Below, in pieces: positions 1 through 7,337 of a stretch of 64,000 nt of DNA; position 1 is the stretch's first letter, and every line of letters begins with the position of its first letter. A program made the position numbers and the translations under genes. This stretch comes from a virus: the IMG/VR virus record IMGVR_UViG_3300038457_000086, positions 1-64,000 of that record; one strand, given 5' to 3'. The notes beneath the pieces were generated by a model that was not told where the DNA came from, searched no databases, and saw only the letters and a program-made list of their open reading frames with translations.

Positions 1-298
1 GTATGCCCTCGGCGAGGAAACCGGCCATCTTGAGGCGCGAATCTAATATTGAGTCGGCCTCGGCCAATTCACGCCGGGCCTTGTCGCGCTCTCCGCTGAC
101 CGTATGCAGTTCGCGATGCAGCGTGTCGATCTTCCCCAGCGCATCAGCAACTTTGTCGACGTCCGTGAGCCTTGCGTTTGTAGCGTCATACAGCGCCGCG
201 CGGTAGGTATCGCGTTCACCGACGACTGTTGTCATCTGGTCTGCTGTGAAGGTGGCGACGGCATCCTTATCGCCCTCCGGGATTCTCTCAATTCCCAT
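1..298 (-). CDS. Hypothetical coiled-coil protein, 3' part off the edge
   Basis: The reading frame opens with ATG at 298 and stays open to base 1, so the C-terminus is missing. The visible 99 residues begin MGIERIPEGDKDAVATF and are rich in charged, heptad-like helical sequence (GERDTYRAALYDATNARL, later SGERDKARRELAEADS), so a coiled coil is likely. An AGGAG sequence lies just upstream. It overlaps the end of the XRE regulator gene by 11 bases, so the two are co-transcribed. No family was recognised; the position between a regulator and the presumed portal gene gives no firm clue. Confidence 0.6.
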   Translation of the reverse strand, partial: MGIERIPEGDKDAVATFTADQMTTVVGERDTYRAALYDATNARLTDVDKVADALGKIDTLHRELHTVSGERDKARRELAEADSILDSRLKMAGFLAEGI

Positions 299-524
299 TG
301 ACTCTCTCCTGGTTCGTTAGCGCATCCAGCACCGCTAGATAAGCCCCAGCCCGCTGACCGCTGGGCCGGATTAGCCCGGTCTCGTAGCGGCTGATCGACG
401 CCGGCGTGCATCCCACATCGCGCGCGATGTCGCTGAGCGAGAGGTCCGCTGCCTCTCGTATCCGTCTGGCTGTGCCGTCCCGGCACATGAGTCGTAGCCG
501 GCTGATGTCGGTGGCTGTAGGCAT
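288..524 (-). CDS. XRE-family helix-turn-helix regulator
   Basis: A 78-residue single-domain DNA-binding protein. The HTH signature is clear: RRIREAADLSLSDIARDVG is the first part and TPASISRYETGLIRPSG the recognition part, the Cro/C1 arrangement. ATG at 524 is preferred because AGGTAGG sits five bases before it; a GTG two codons upstream is possible. It lies directly downstream of terL, separated by a palindrome (542-575) that is a natural candidate operator. Its role (repression or late-gene control) is inferred only from the fold and the location. Confidence 0.85.
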   Translation of the reverse strand: MPTATDISRLRLMCRDGTARRIREAADLSLSDIARDVGCTPASISRYETGLIRPSGQRAGAYLAVLDALTNQERVNGN

Positions 525-541
525 GTCCACCTACCTATGCC

Positions 542-575
542 CTTTGCGTAACAAGAATGGTCACGCTACGCAAAG
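542..575. promoter_or_regulatory. 9-bp perfect inverted repeat, candidate operator
   Basis: CTTTGCGTA at 542-550 is repeated inverted as TACGCAAAG at 567-575 with a 16-base spacer. It fills the gap between the terL stop and the XRE regulator start. No T-tract follows on either strand, so a protein-binding site is more likely than an intrinsic terminator. Binding by the adjacent XRE protein is inference. Confidence 0.45.
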
Positions 576-581
576 AAAAGT

Positions 582-2639
582 TCAGAGCACGTTCGGTCTG
601 CCGATCGAGCCGAAGCCCATTTTGCGCCCGTCCACAGTGCCCTCTCCCGGCACCAGCTCTCCTAGCGGGCGTTCCTTACGGTTCGCTTCCTCCTGCTGAC
701 GGAGACGGTCACCGATCGATTCGGTGCTGTTCGGATCGACGGCCTTGCGCTCTGAAGGGATGATCGCGGCGTGCGCGTACTGACTGCCGTGGCCTTTGAC
801 GGTTCCGAAGCCCATCGCCTGCGGTCCGTGTTCGCACGCGTGCTGGATCACACGGACCAGCGCGTCCCCCATGTCCTTCCCGCCGCCCTCGGGGTGGTCG
901 ATCTTCTGCCCGTCGATGAATTCGACACGCTCAAGCTCATACAACGCGCCGGGAGACTGAGGGTCTACTGATGTGATGCTCTCTGTGTTGGGGAGGTCCA
1001 CGAGCCCCTGGTAGAAGCTGGTGCGTGCATTGCGGTAGATCCCGACCTGAAAGTCCCTCGCCCACATCTCATCCGCCACGTTGAGGCGTTTGGCCTGCAT
1101 ACGCTGGATCGTCTGCGCGCTATTCCAGTGATCGAAGGTGACGGTGGGTCGGGGTTTGCTCTCCCCCCGGCGCTTCTTGGTCCAGTGCCCGATCGAGGGG
1201 TAGTGTTTGCGTAGCTCGAGGATCGTGTCCTCGACGTTCTGGAGATCCACCTGCATCCCCGTACGAGGATCGGGGCGCCAGACGATCAGAGCGACGATCA
1301 CAGTGCGGATCACATCGCGCTCCCAGTCGATCGGGTCCTCCGCCTTCAACCCGCGCACTTTCAACTGACCCGCGTCCAGCACCTCTCCTGCGGGGACCGT
1401 GACCATGATCGTCGCCGGCACCGCATAGCCCAACGCGAGCGCGAAGCTGTCCGACGATAGGCCTGGATCACCGTGGGTGTAGAGCTTGGTGCCCTCGGGC
1501 AGCTCCCGCATGGTGGTGATCTGCACGCCCCGGAGCTTTCTGACGGTCCCGTCGCCCTGTTCGCGTGGGATGACGATCGGCTCCCACTCGATCGCTGGCT
1601 GCCGAGCGGTGACGGCCTCCCAGAGGTGCTGGGGGTAGCGGAAGAACGCCTCACGCGCTTTCGGCGGCTGACAGCAGTACGTGCCGAGCGCGCTCTCGTA
1701 GTCCTCTTCGAAATCCTGCGCTAGCGAGGATGGGACTTCGGTGTCGCGGATCTTGACGCGGGGCTCCTTGCGGGTCCGCTGGTTGATCTCCCATGTGGTA
1801 GCTGGCCCGTCACCGTAGATCCCGAGCTCGGGCCGCGTCTGGGCAAGCTTCAACAGGGTCATCGTGAAGTCGTCTGCGTGACGGGGGTAGCTGATGACCA
1901 TCCCTAGCCATCTCCGGCCGAACCGGGAGCCTGCGGAGGATTTCAGGGTGTTGTAGATCGCACCGGCGTTCTCACGCTTCAGCTTGCTCAAGAATGCACT
2001 CGCCTCGTCCATCAGCCACACGAGGACGTTCAATCCCTCGTAGCTCTCGTTCTGTGCGTGACGTGACCATGCGCGGATTTTGTTCGGGAACTCAACAAAG
2101 TCGTCGTTGACCTGCACCGTGCCAAGATCAGGCCGGTAGCCGTTCTGGCGCCGGCCAGCGATCACGATGTTGTAGCCCTGTGTCAGCCACCGCCAGTTTT
2201 CAATGCGGGACTTCAGCTTCGTGAAGAACACGCGCTTCGCCTGGTCCGCGTTGTATGCCACGTTCACGATGTCGATCGCCTCGCCCGGCGCGAGCTCCAA
2301 GTACGCCTGCGGGTCATTCAGGCACAGAAGGACGTGGATGCAATAGCAGACGATGATCGAGCAGACATAATCCTTGCCCGACCCCTTACCCCACAGCCCA
2401 ACAGCGAGCTGGTAGGCACGCTTCGCCTCGCCAGCGGCCTCGAACGGGTCGTTGAACATTGCTGCGGGGTCATCCCCGAGGACCTCCCGGACGAACGCGC
2501 GCTGACGCTCGTACAGCGGCGGAAGATTGAGCTGCGCCTCCCCTTCTACGAAGTCGTCGAAGGTAACCGGCGACTCGCGCCAGACCTCAGCCTGGTCGAT
2601 GTCTGCGATGAGGGGACGCAGCTCCGCGAGGACTGTCAT
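582..2639 (-). CDS. terL: Terminase large subunit
   Basis: The 685-residue DNA-packaging motor. The ATPase half has a Walker A loop, GLWGKGSGKD at residues 81-90, and a Walker B strand ending in acidic residues, VLVWLMDE around 205-212. The C-terminal half should hold the RNase-H-like nuclease; YTHGDPGLSSDSFALALG fits its first acidic strand. Length is somewhat above the usual 450-600 residues. Its start overlaps the terS stop by four bases (ATGA), so translation is coupled. It cuts concatemers and pumps DNA into proheads through the portal, whose gene lies at the other end of the window. Confidence 0.93.
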   Translation of the reverse strand: MTVLAELRPLIADIDQAEVWRESPVTFDDFVEGEAQLNLPPLYERQRAFVREVLGDDPAAMFNDPFEAAGEAKRAYQLAVGLWGKGSGKDYVCSIIVCYCIHVLLCLNDPQAYLELAPGEAIDIVNVAYNADQAKRVFFTKLKSRIENWRWLTQGYNIVIAGRRQNGYRPDLGTVQVNDDFVEFPNKIRAWSRHAQNESYEGLNVLVWLMDEASAFLSKLKRENAGAIYNTLKSSAGSRFGRRWLGMVISYPRHADDFTMTLLKLAQTRPELGIYGDGPATTWEINQRTRKEPRVKIRDTEVPSSLAQDFEEDYESALGTYCCQPPKAREAFFRYPQHLWEAVTARQPAIEWEPIVIPREQGDGTVRKLRGVQITTMRELPEGTKLYTHGDPGLSSDSFALALGYAVPATIMVTVPAGEVLDAGQLKVRGLKAEDPIDWERDVIRTVIVALIVWRPDPRTGMQVDLQNVEDTILELRKHYPSIGHWTKKRRGESKPRPTVTFDHWNSAQTIQRMQAKRLNVADEMWARDFQVGIYRNARTSFYQGLVDLPNTESITSVDPQSPGALYELERVEFIDGQKIDHPEGGGKDMGDALVRVIQHACEHGPQAMGFGTVKGHGSQYAHAAIIPSERKAVDPNSTESIGDRLRQQEEANRKERPLGELVPGEGTVDGRKMGFGSIGRPNVL

Positions 2640-3100
2640 CCCGTGGCGCTGGGGATCGCACGCATGACGGCCTTGCGGGCGGCGGGGGTGAGATCCCGCA
2701 TCTCGGCCTGGAGTTCAGCGAGGACCTGCTTACGAGCGTCTGCCTTGATCTGCTCGATCTGCTCTGCGCGGATCTGGTCGCCATAGACCTCGGGCTTGCG
2801 GGTCTTTAGGAAGAAGATCAGTGCTGTGTCGGATGCTCCCGAGACAGCGCGGTCGTAGAGAGTGTCCTCGACCTGCTGGATAGCACCTTGAACGATTAGG
2901 TCGACCTGCCTGCCAAAGACAGGATCGTTCTTGCGAGCTTCGTACGGCGTGCCGCGCCGCACCCCGGCGTGCTTGGCGGCTGCGGTTATCGAACCGTGCC
3001 TCTCGAGGTGCTCGAGGAAGGGCTCCTTCCAGGCGCCGTCGTGGCTTTTTATAGGCGTCCGGTTGCCCGTCGTCTTTTTGGCCCCCGCAGGCTTTCGCAT
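2636..3100 (-). CDS. terS: Terminase small subunit
   Basis: A 154-residue protein immediately upstream of terL. After a basic N-terminus, residues about 37-60 form a helix-turn-helix (GSITAAAKHAGVRRGTPYEA), followed by a helical oligomerisation region and the motif ALIFFLKTRKPEVYGDQ, which recurs in small terminases of this kind. It would recognise the packaging site and regulate the large subunit. GGAG lies seven bases before ATG, and this start is embedded in a 25-bp sequence repeated one gene upstream. Confidence 0.85.
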   Translation of the reverse strand: MRKPAGAKKTTGNRTPIKSHDGAWKEPFLEHLERHGSITAAAKHAGVRRGTPYEARKNDPVFGRQVDLIVQGAIQQVEDTLYDRAVSGASDTALIFFLKTRKPEVYGDQIRAEQIEQIKADARKQVLAELQAEMRDLTPAARKAVMRAIPSATG

Positions 3101-3123
3101 TATGAGACTCCGTCTTATTTATG
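3099..3123. repeat. 25-bp junction repeat, copy A
   Basis: This copy spans the stop of the 57-residue zinc-ribbon gene and the terS start codon. It matches copy B (3307-3331) at 22 of 25 positions and has the core GAGACTCCGTCT. In this copy the changed bases supply the GGAG ribosome site of terS on the minus strand. Confidence 0.7.
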
Positions 3124-3292
3124 CTTTGGGTTCCGAGGGGTAAGCGACCCTGAGCGCACCGGGGTTTGGGGTGGTCGGGCTTCCGGCTGCTGGTTCGATG
3201 GGTGCGTTGCACATCCGGCAGACCGTGGGCTGTCCTGCGAGGAGGGACTGGTTGACTGCGTTGTGGGGGCAAATCGTGCTTGGGCCTTCCAT
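3119..3292 (-). CDS. Small zinc-ribbon protein (paralogue 1)
   Basis: A 57-residue protein with ICPH near the N-terminus and VCRMCNAPIEP in the middle: C-H plus CxxC, enough to bind one zinc. AAAGGAG stands six bases before the ATG. The same layout occurs in the 65-residue protein encoded at 3615-3812 (ICPH, then KCRKCGAPLEP), so these are diverged duplicates flanking a 104-residue gene just upstream of terS. Function unknown. Confidence 0.75.
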   Translation of the reverse strand: MEGPSTICPHNAVNQSLLAGQPTVCRMCNAPIEPAAGSPTTPNPGALRVAYPSEPKA

Positions 3293-3306
3293 CGTGCGCT
3301 CCTTTG

Positions 3307-3331
3307 ATTATGAGACTGAGTCTTGTTTATG
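3307..3331. repeat. 25-bp junction repeat, copy B
   Basis: Second copy of the 25-bp sequence. Here it encodes the last residues and TAA stop of the 104-residue gene, and its core GAGACTGAGTCT is nearly palindromic. Both copies sit at gene junctions in the terS-proximal region. Confidence 0.7.
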
Positions 3332-3622
3332 GGCTTGGAATGCGAGGATCGCCCGTTCCACATCCTGCTGGTACTCGGGCGCATCGGCACAGGCATCCCT
3401 GTGGGCTTCGAGGGCTGCTACGGCATGGGGACCGCCCGCGCGGAGGAGAAACATTGGTTCCCCTACCGGGAACGTGAAGCGAGCGCCGAGCTTGTCCAGG
3501 TCGACATTCGCGAGATCCTCGGGCGAAAGAAGAGCGGCAAGGATGGTGCCTACATCCCCATCGGGGAACAGCCGGCCATAGCGCTGGTCGTGCGGTGGGA
3601 CGACGCGAAGACGGTCAGGCAT
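3308..3622 (-). CDS. Hypothetical protein
   Basis: 104 residues starting MPDRLRVVPPHDQRYGRLFP. It holds GDVGTILAALLSPEDLANVDL and FPVGEPMFLLRAGGPHAV, then a helical tail. The ATG at 3622 overlaps the upstream zinc-ribbon stop, which decides it over an in-frame ATG farther upstream. No family recognised. Placement before terS suggests a virion or packaging accessory, without proof. Confidence 0.7.
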   Translation of the reverse strand: MPDRLRVVPPHDQRYGRLFPDGDVGTILAALLSPEDLANVDLDKLGARFTFPVGEPMFLLRAGGPHAVAALEAHRDACADAPEYQQDVERAILAFQAHKQDSVS

Positions 3623-3812
3623 TAGATTCACCGGGGTACCCAGCCGCGATCCCTGCCGGTGAGATATTGGGAGCGGCCGTAGGTTTCTGGGCGACGGCAC
3701 GCGCTTCCGGTTCCAGGGGCGCTCCGCACTTGCGGCATTTCGTAATCATGCCTGGGACCCTGACTTGTTCTTCAGCGTCGTGTGGGCAGATCGTTGCGAG
3801 GTTCTGAGGCAT
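3615..3812 (-). CDS. Small zinc-ribbon protein (paralogue 2)
   Basis: 65 residues; ICPH followed by KCRKCGAPLEP, a one-zinc ribbon, then a Pro/Ala-rich tail. AAAGGAG lies four bases before ATG. It is the diverged twin of the 57-residue protein at 3119-3292. Role unknown. Confidence 0.75.
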   Translation of the reverse strand: MPQNLATICPHDAEEQVRVPGMITKCRKCGAPLEPEARAVAQKPTAAPNISPAGIAAGYPGESNA

Positions 3813-3821
3813 ACTGCTCCT

Positions 3822-4205
3822 TTAGATCGAGCTGTTGGCGACCCAGTAGACGCTTTCGCCAGCGGCAATGACATTACCCCCGGCCTGGACGCGGTACTCC
3901 CAACGGCCAGGGAGGGATGCTGCGACGATGGTCTGCCATACCCCGAGGCTCACGCGTTCCACCGAGGGTCGCGAAATGGTCCCTTGGGGGGAGCGGATCT
4001 CGCATACGACGGTCGTCGGTTCGACCGCTTCGTCTGCATCCAAGAAGGAGGCCATGATCGCGATATCGTTGCCGAGTGGTATCGGCTCCGTCGACGGCAT
4101 CTGGGGGCTCGTTCGTATCTCAAGCACGAGTTCGGCTGTGATGATCGGGCTCACCGCACCCTCCCCCCCGTAATAGGTGTTCCCATAGGCTGAAGCTCCG
4201 TACAT
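3822..4205 (-). CDS. Hypothetical virion-associated protein
   Basis: 127 residues beginning MYGASAYGNTYYGGEG, a Tyr/Gly-rich opening that is common in small phage structural proteins, then a beta-rich body (SPIITAELVLEIRTS, ASFLDADEAVEPTTVVCEIR, WQTIVAASLPGRWEYRVQAG) resembling an Ig-like fold. The ATG at 4205 has GAAGGG seven bases upstream; an in-frame GTG at 4241 has no such site. It lies in the tail-fibre to terminase stretch, so a fibre or tip accessory is plausible. Confidence 0.7.
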   Translation of the reverse strand: MYGASAYGNTYYGGEGAVSPIITAELVLEIRTSPQMPSTEPIPLGNDIAIMASFLDADEAVEPTTVVCEIRSPQGTISRPSVERVSLGVWQTIVAASLPGRWEYRVQAGGNVIAAGESVYWVANSSI

Positions 4206-4291
4206 TTCGTGACCCTTCGTTGCGCTACGTGTCGCGGCCACCTGGTATCGGCATCATGGGCGGCCGACGACGACCCACCGGTGCCAGCAGC

Positions 4292-4432
4292 TCAGTGGTC
4301 CCGAGACCGCCGAGATAGATCGACGTGACATCGAGCCGAACGTGACCGAGCGTCCGTTTCGCAGACAGGGCACGGGCCATGCTTCCACTTCTCCGTGAAC
4401 CACTGGTTGAGCTTGTCGGGGTCGAGTTCCAC
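4292..4432 (-). pseudogene. Remnant of a phage zinc-ribbon protein
   Basis: From GTG at 4432 the frame encodes VELDPDKLNQWFTEKWKHG, then PCPVC, the start of a recognisable small phage protein family that normally continues to a second CxxC. Here the frame instead runs into an Arg/Ser-rich stretch and stops after 46 residues; the other frames downstream also fail to supply the second CxxC. An in-frame ATG at 4459 is cut off by TAG six codons later. A decayed gene fits best, but translation of the first half remains possible. Confidence 0.5.
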
Positions 4433-4466
4433 AGCCGCCTACTCGCTCGTGCGCTCCATAGATCCG

Positions 4467-4496
4467 AGGCTACCATCTGCGCCCTCCCGGCGTCGA
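4467..4496 (-). promoter_or_regulatory. Candidate leftward promoter
   Basis: On the minus strand TCGACG (4496-4491), an 18-base spacer and TAGCCT (4472-4467) resemble an actinobacterial promoter. An ATG begins seven bases past the -10 box, the leaderless spacing seen elsewhere in this genome. It lies in the only sizeable gap (4433-4594) between the fibre genes and the terminase block, and could feed terS and terL. Confidence 0.35.
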
Positions 4497-4594
4497 GTCG
4501 GCTACGCATTGCTCGAACGATCCCCTCGCGGTCGGCTGTGCCGAAGGTCACGCACAGCGACAGCCGCAGCCGCGACCCTAACCGTCGGTGATCT

Positions 4595-4942
4595 TCAAGG
4601 CTTCGCGGCCCGTTTGGGCTTTGCTTTCGCTCGCCGTGCCGCACGGTTTGGTGGTTTGATTGCGGGCGCGCTGCTGGAGGACGAGAGAACGCGCTCAGCG
4701 GCCGTCGTAGCCTTCGTTTTCGCTCGACGTGCTGCACGATTCGGCGGCGGCGGCTCGGACGCCGCATCGAGCTTCGCCTGCCATTCGGCAAACTCGCGCG
4801 GGAACCGCTCAGAGCTATACGTCGGCCATTCACTCGCGGGGATCATCGTCGCGGGGTGCTCAAGCTCCACCATGTTCTCCCCGTCGTCGAGAAGCACGAC
4901 CGGCTGTACAGCGACCTTGACGAGACGTAGCTTGGCGCTCAT
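4595..4942 (-). CDS. Hypothetical protein with duplicated NRAARRAK tail
   Basis: 115 residues starting MSAKLRLVKVAVQPVVLLDD. An N-terminal beta-rich part is followed by PREFAEWQAKLDA and a disordered basic C-terminus in which NRAARRAK occurs twice. The start overlaps the upstream fibre stop by four bases (ATGA), so it is translationally coupled to the fibre. NRA-RRA motifs are common at the C-termini of small phage tail proteins; a fibre-assembly or tail-tip helper is inferred. Confidence 0.75.
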   Translation of the reverse strand: MSAKLRLVKVAVQPVVLLDDGENMVELEHPATMIPASEWPTYSSERFPREFAEWQAKLDAASEPPPPNRAARRAKTKATTAAERVLSSSSSAPAIKPPNRAARRAKAKPKRAAKP

Positions 4943-7302
4943 CCCATCACCGAGCCAAATAGCTGCAACCCAGCAGTCGGTGCGGTCCCGAACGTGATTT
5001 CCACTTCGGAAGCGGAGATCGGCTTCCACGTGAAGTTCCCCGCGCCGGCGGCGTTCAACATTCCTTCTTCCGGTTCTTCCGCAGCCGCTTTCTGAACCAT
5101 GACATGGACGAGCCTCGTTTCGAGTTTGTGTTTGACCACGAATTTGACTAGGGCGTTGTCCCCCGTAAGCGTGAAGCCGACCTTCTGGCAAGGTGTGAGA
5201 GCTGTAGCCAGGACCGCTTTTTCGGCCTGTTTAGCGGGCTTAGCGGCAGGAGCCCCGAGCTGTTTGGTCGTGACCGTTGCGTTAGTGAGCTTTTCCCCGG
5301 TGATCGTTTCTTTGGCGATGAGCGCCGCCGTGATCGCCAGAAGTTTGATCTGAGGCGCATCGACGGACGCCAGGACGAGCTTCGCCGCCGAGATGGTTTC
5401 TTTTTTGATCGCGGCTGCTTCTACAGCTTCCGCGCCGAGCTTCGCGGCGGTGACAGCGCCAGCGGCGAGCTGGCCGCTTTCCACTGCGAGCAGTTTGATC
5501 TTTTCCGTGGTGACCGCTTCTTTAGCAAGGGCCGCTGCGGCTACGGCTTCAGCGTTTAGCGTGATCGTCGTCGCCGAAAGCGTCCCGAAGACTTTCACTG
5601 TTTTGCCTGAGAAGTCTCCCAGGATCAAAGGTTCGGTGGTTTCCGAGTTACTGATGTAGAGCTTGTTGGAGCCTAACTCTTTCTTTCCCGCTTCGTTGCC
5701 AAGGAACAAGTTGCCTTCGCCTTCGTTTTCGTATCCCGAGTAGCTGCCCAGTGCAACTTGTTTTTTACCCGTTTTCGATTTCGCTAGCGCGTGTCCGCCT
5801 ACGGCCACGCAGTTGGCGGCGGTGGTTATCGCGGTGCCAGCAGCGAATCCCAACCCGGTGTTTTCATTACCTGTACTGTGCTGCAAAGCGGCCTGCCCGA
5901 ACGCGCTACTTCCAAACCCGGTTTTGTTTTCGTTCAACGCATACGATCCAAACGCACTGTTTTTTTCACCTCCGGTGTTTGCCGCGAGGGTGCCAAACCC
6001 TCCGAACGCCGCGTTATCCGAGCCCCCGATATTTAGGGCCAGCGCGCTGGCCCCGAACGCTGCCAGATGCGATCCTGTCGTGTTTTCCTTTGCCGCAAAT
6101 GCGCCTACCGCCGTGTTGTTGTTCCCAGTCTTCTGGGACATCAAAGCCCAAAGGCCCAGCGCCGTGTTTTCTTCCCCTGACGTGAGTTCAACTCCGGCCC
6201 ACTCACCTAGCAGCGTATTGCCGCCACCATAGGTAAGGCTCCGGCCCGCCTCGAACCCTATCGCCGTGTTGTCTTCGCACGACGCCGACAGGATCATCAC
6301 GGTAGACGCAGCTTTTAGTTCCGCGCCACCGATCGTGACGATGTTTTCACCTTTACCGTATTTTTCTTCGATCTGCGCTTGCGTCACCGGATATCCGCCA
6401 GCCTGGATAAGTTCAAATTCAGTGCCCGCCGCCCCGACGATCCAGTAAGGCAAGCCCTTTTCTATCCCAGTGACGCCGGGTGTGATTTCCGAGAACGTGA
6501 TGTTAGGTATGTTGTTGGTTTTCCAGTTGACGGTCACGGCCCCCGACGGCATGTGAAACTTTTGGGAGGCGATCGCTGTACCCGCTGACGGTTTGCCCTG
6601 TTCGATGACACCGTTGAGGTGTTGTAGAGCCCCGGAACCCAATGCCGTGTGATTGAAGTGTTTTTCCTGTTCAACTTTGGACGCGGCTGCAAGCGCGACG
6701 AGTGCATTGACGCCCACGCCCAAGCTGGAGCCCGCATATGCGGACTGAACGTGGAGCTGTTCTTCGAGTTCTTTCTGGGTCTTTGCCACCCCCGACCCAG
6801 CAGAGTTTTCACTCCACGTCAAGAGCGTCGTATCGACCGTCACTTTCCCGACGTTTGCCATCACCCACACCGACCCAGCGTGTTCTTTACCAGCAACGAT
6901 CGGCTCGAACGTCCCATACTGTTCACTCCCAGACACAAACCCTGCCGGCCTGACCCACGCCCCCGCCTTCACTTCCCACGGCCCATTCTGCGATTTCACA
7001 GTCTGCCCCACCAACAACACAATCTGGTTAGCGACCAACGTCACTTCATCCGTTTCCCCTTTCGCAGGGATACCCGTAAGCGACGCAATATTCCCAGTCG
7101 CGACAGCCGTGGCAGCCGGGAGTTCCGTCTTCTTGACCGCTTCCCCGGCAATCTGTTCCGCTTCCGCCTTGGTGAGGTTCGCGCCCCACGCATAGCCATT
7201 GGAGCCATTCGCTATAGGCACCAGAGCGTTGCCTGCGCCACTGCTGCTTACCACCGAGGCGGGCAATTGCACTTGGCCGCTGGACAAAACCTTTACGCTC
7301 AT
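4939..7302 (-). CDS. Tail fibre with YadA-head-like repeats
   Basis: 787 residues. The N-terminal part carries SGQVQLPASVVSSSG, also found in the next fibre gene. Residues roughly 330-560 contain many copies of a motif like NTAIGFEAG / NTALGLWAL / NTAVGAFAA / NSAFGSYAL, the left-handed beta-roll repeat of YadA/Hia trimeric adhesin heads. A long Ala/Glu/Lys helical region follows (AVTTEKIKLLAVES), probably a trimeric coiled coil, then a small beta domain ending in LFGSVMG. It is a host-recognition fibre or an attached side fibre. Confidence 0.8.
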   Translation of the reverse strand: MSVKVLSSGQVQLPASVVSSSGAGNALVPIANGSNGYAWGANLTKAEAEQIAGEAVKKTELPAATAVATGNIASLTGIPAKGETDEVTLVANQIVLLVGQTVKSQNGPWEVKAGAWVRPAGFVSGSEQYGTFEPIVAGKEHAGSVWVMANVGKVTVDTTLLTWSENSAGSGVAKTQKELEEQLHVQSAYAGSSLGVGVNALVALAAASKVEQEKHFNHTALGSGALQHLNGVIEQGKPSAGTAIASQKFHMPSGAVTVNWKTNNIPNITFSEITPGVTGIEKGLPYWIVGAAGTEFELIQAGGYPVTQAQIEEKYGKGENIVTIGGAELKAASTVMILSASCEDNTAIGFEAGRSLTYGGGNTLLGEWAGVELTSGEENTALGLWALMSQKTGNNNTAVGAFAAKENTTGSHLAAFGASALALNIGGSDNAAFGGFGTLAANTGGEKNSAFGSYALNENKTGFGSSAFGQAALQHSTGNENTGLGFAAGTAITTAANCVAVGGHALAKSKTGKKQVALGSYSGYENEGEGNLFLGNEAGKKELGSNKLYISNSETTEPLILGDFSGKTVKVFGTLSATTITLNAEAVAAAALAKEAVTTEKIKLLAVESGQLAAGAVTAAKLGAEAVEAAAIKKETISAAKLVLASVDAPQIKLLAITAALIAKETITGEKLTNATVTTKQLGAPAAKPAKQAEKAVLATALTPCQKVGFTLTGDNALVKFVVKHKLETRLVHVMVQKAAAEEPEEGMLNAAGAGNFTWKPISASEVEITFGTAPTAGLQLFGSVMG
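7248..7266. repeat. 19-bp repeat shared by the fibre genes, copy 1
   Basis: An exact 19-base match to 8753-8771, in the same orientation, encoding LPASVV in both fibre proteins. It lies at the 5' end of the 787-residue fibre gene and internally in the 1035-residue fibre gene. Confidence 0.7.
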
Positions 7303-7337
7303 ATCAGTTTCCTTTCACTGCATAGCGACAGTCACGA

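Noticed and set aside
542-575. Intrinsic terminator after terL
   Set aside because: The stem is short with a 16-base loop and no T-tract on either strand.
4225-4833. Long Arg/Pro-rich leftward open frame
   Set aside because: Composition is typical of a shadow frame, and it overlaps the coupled 115-residue gene in another frame.
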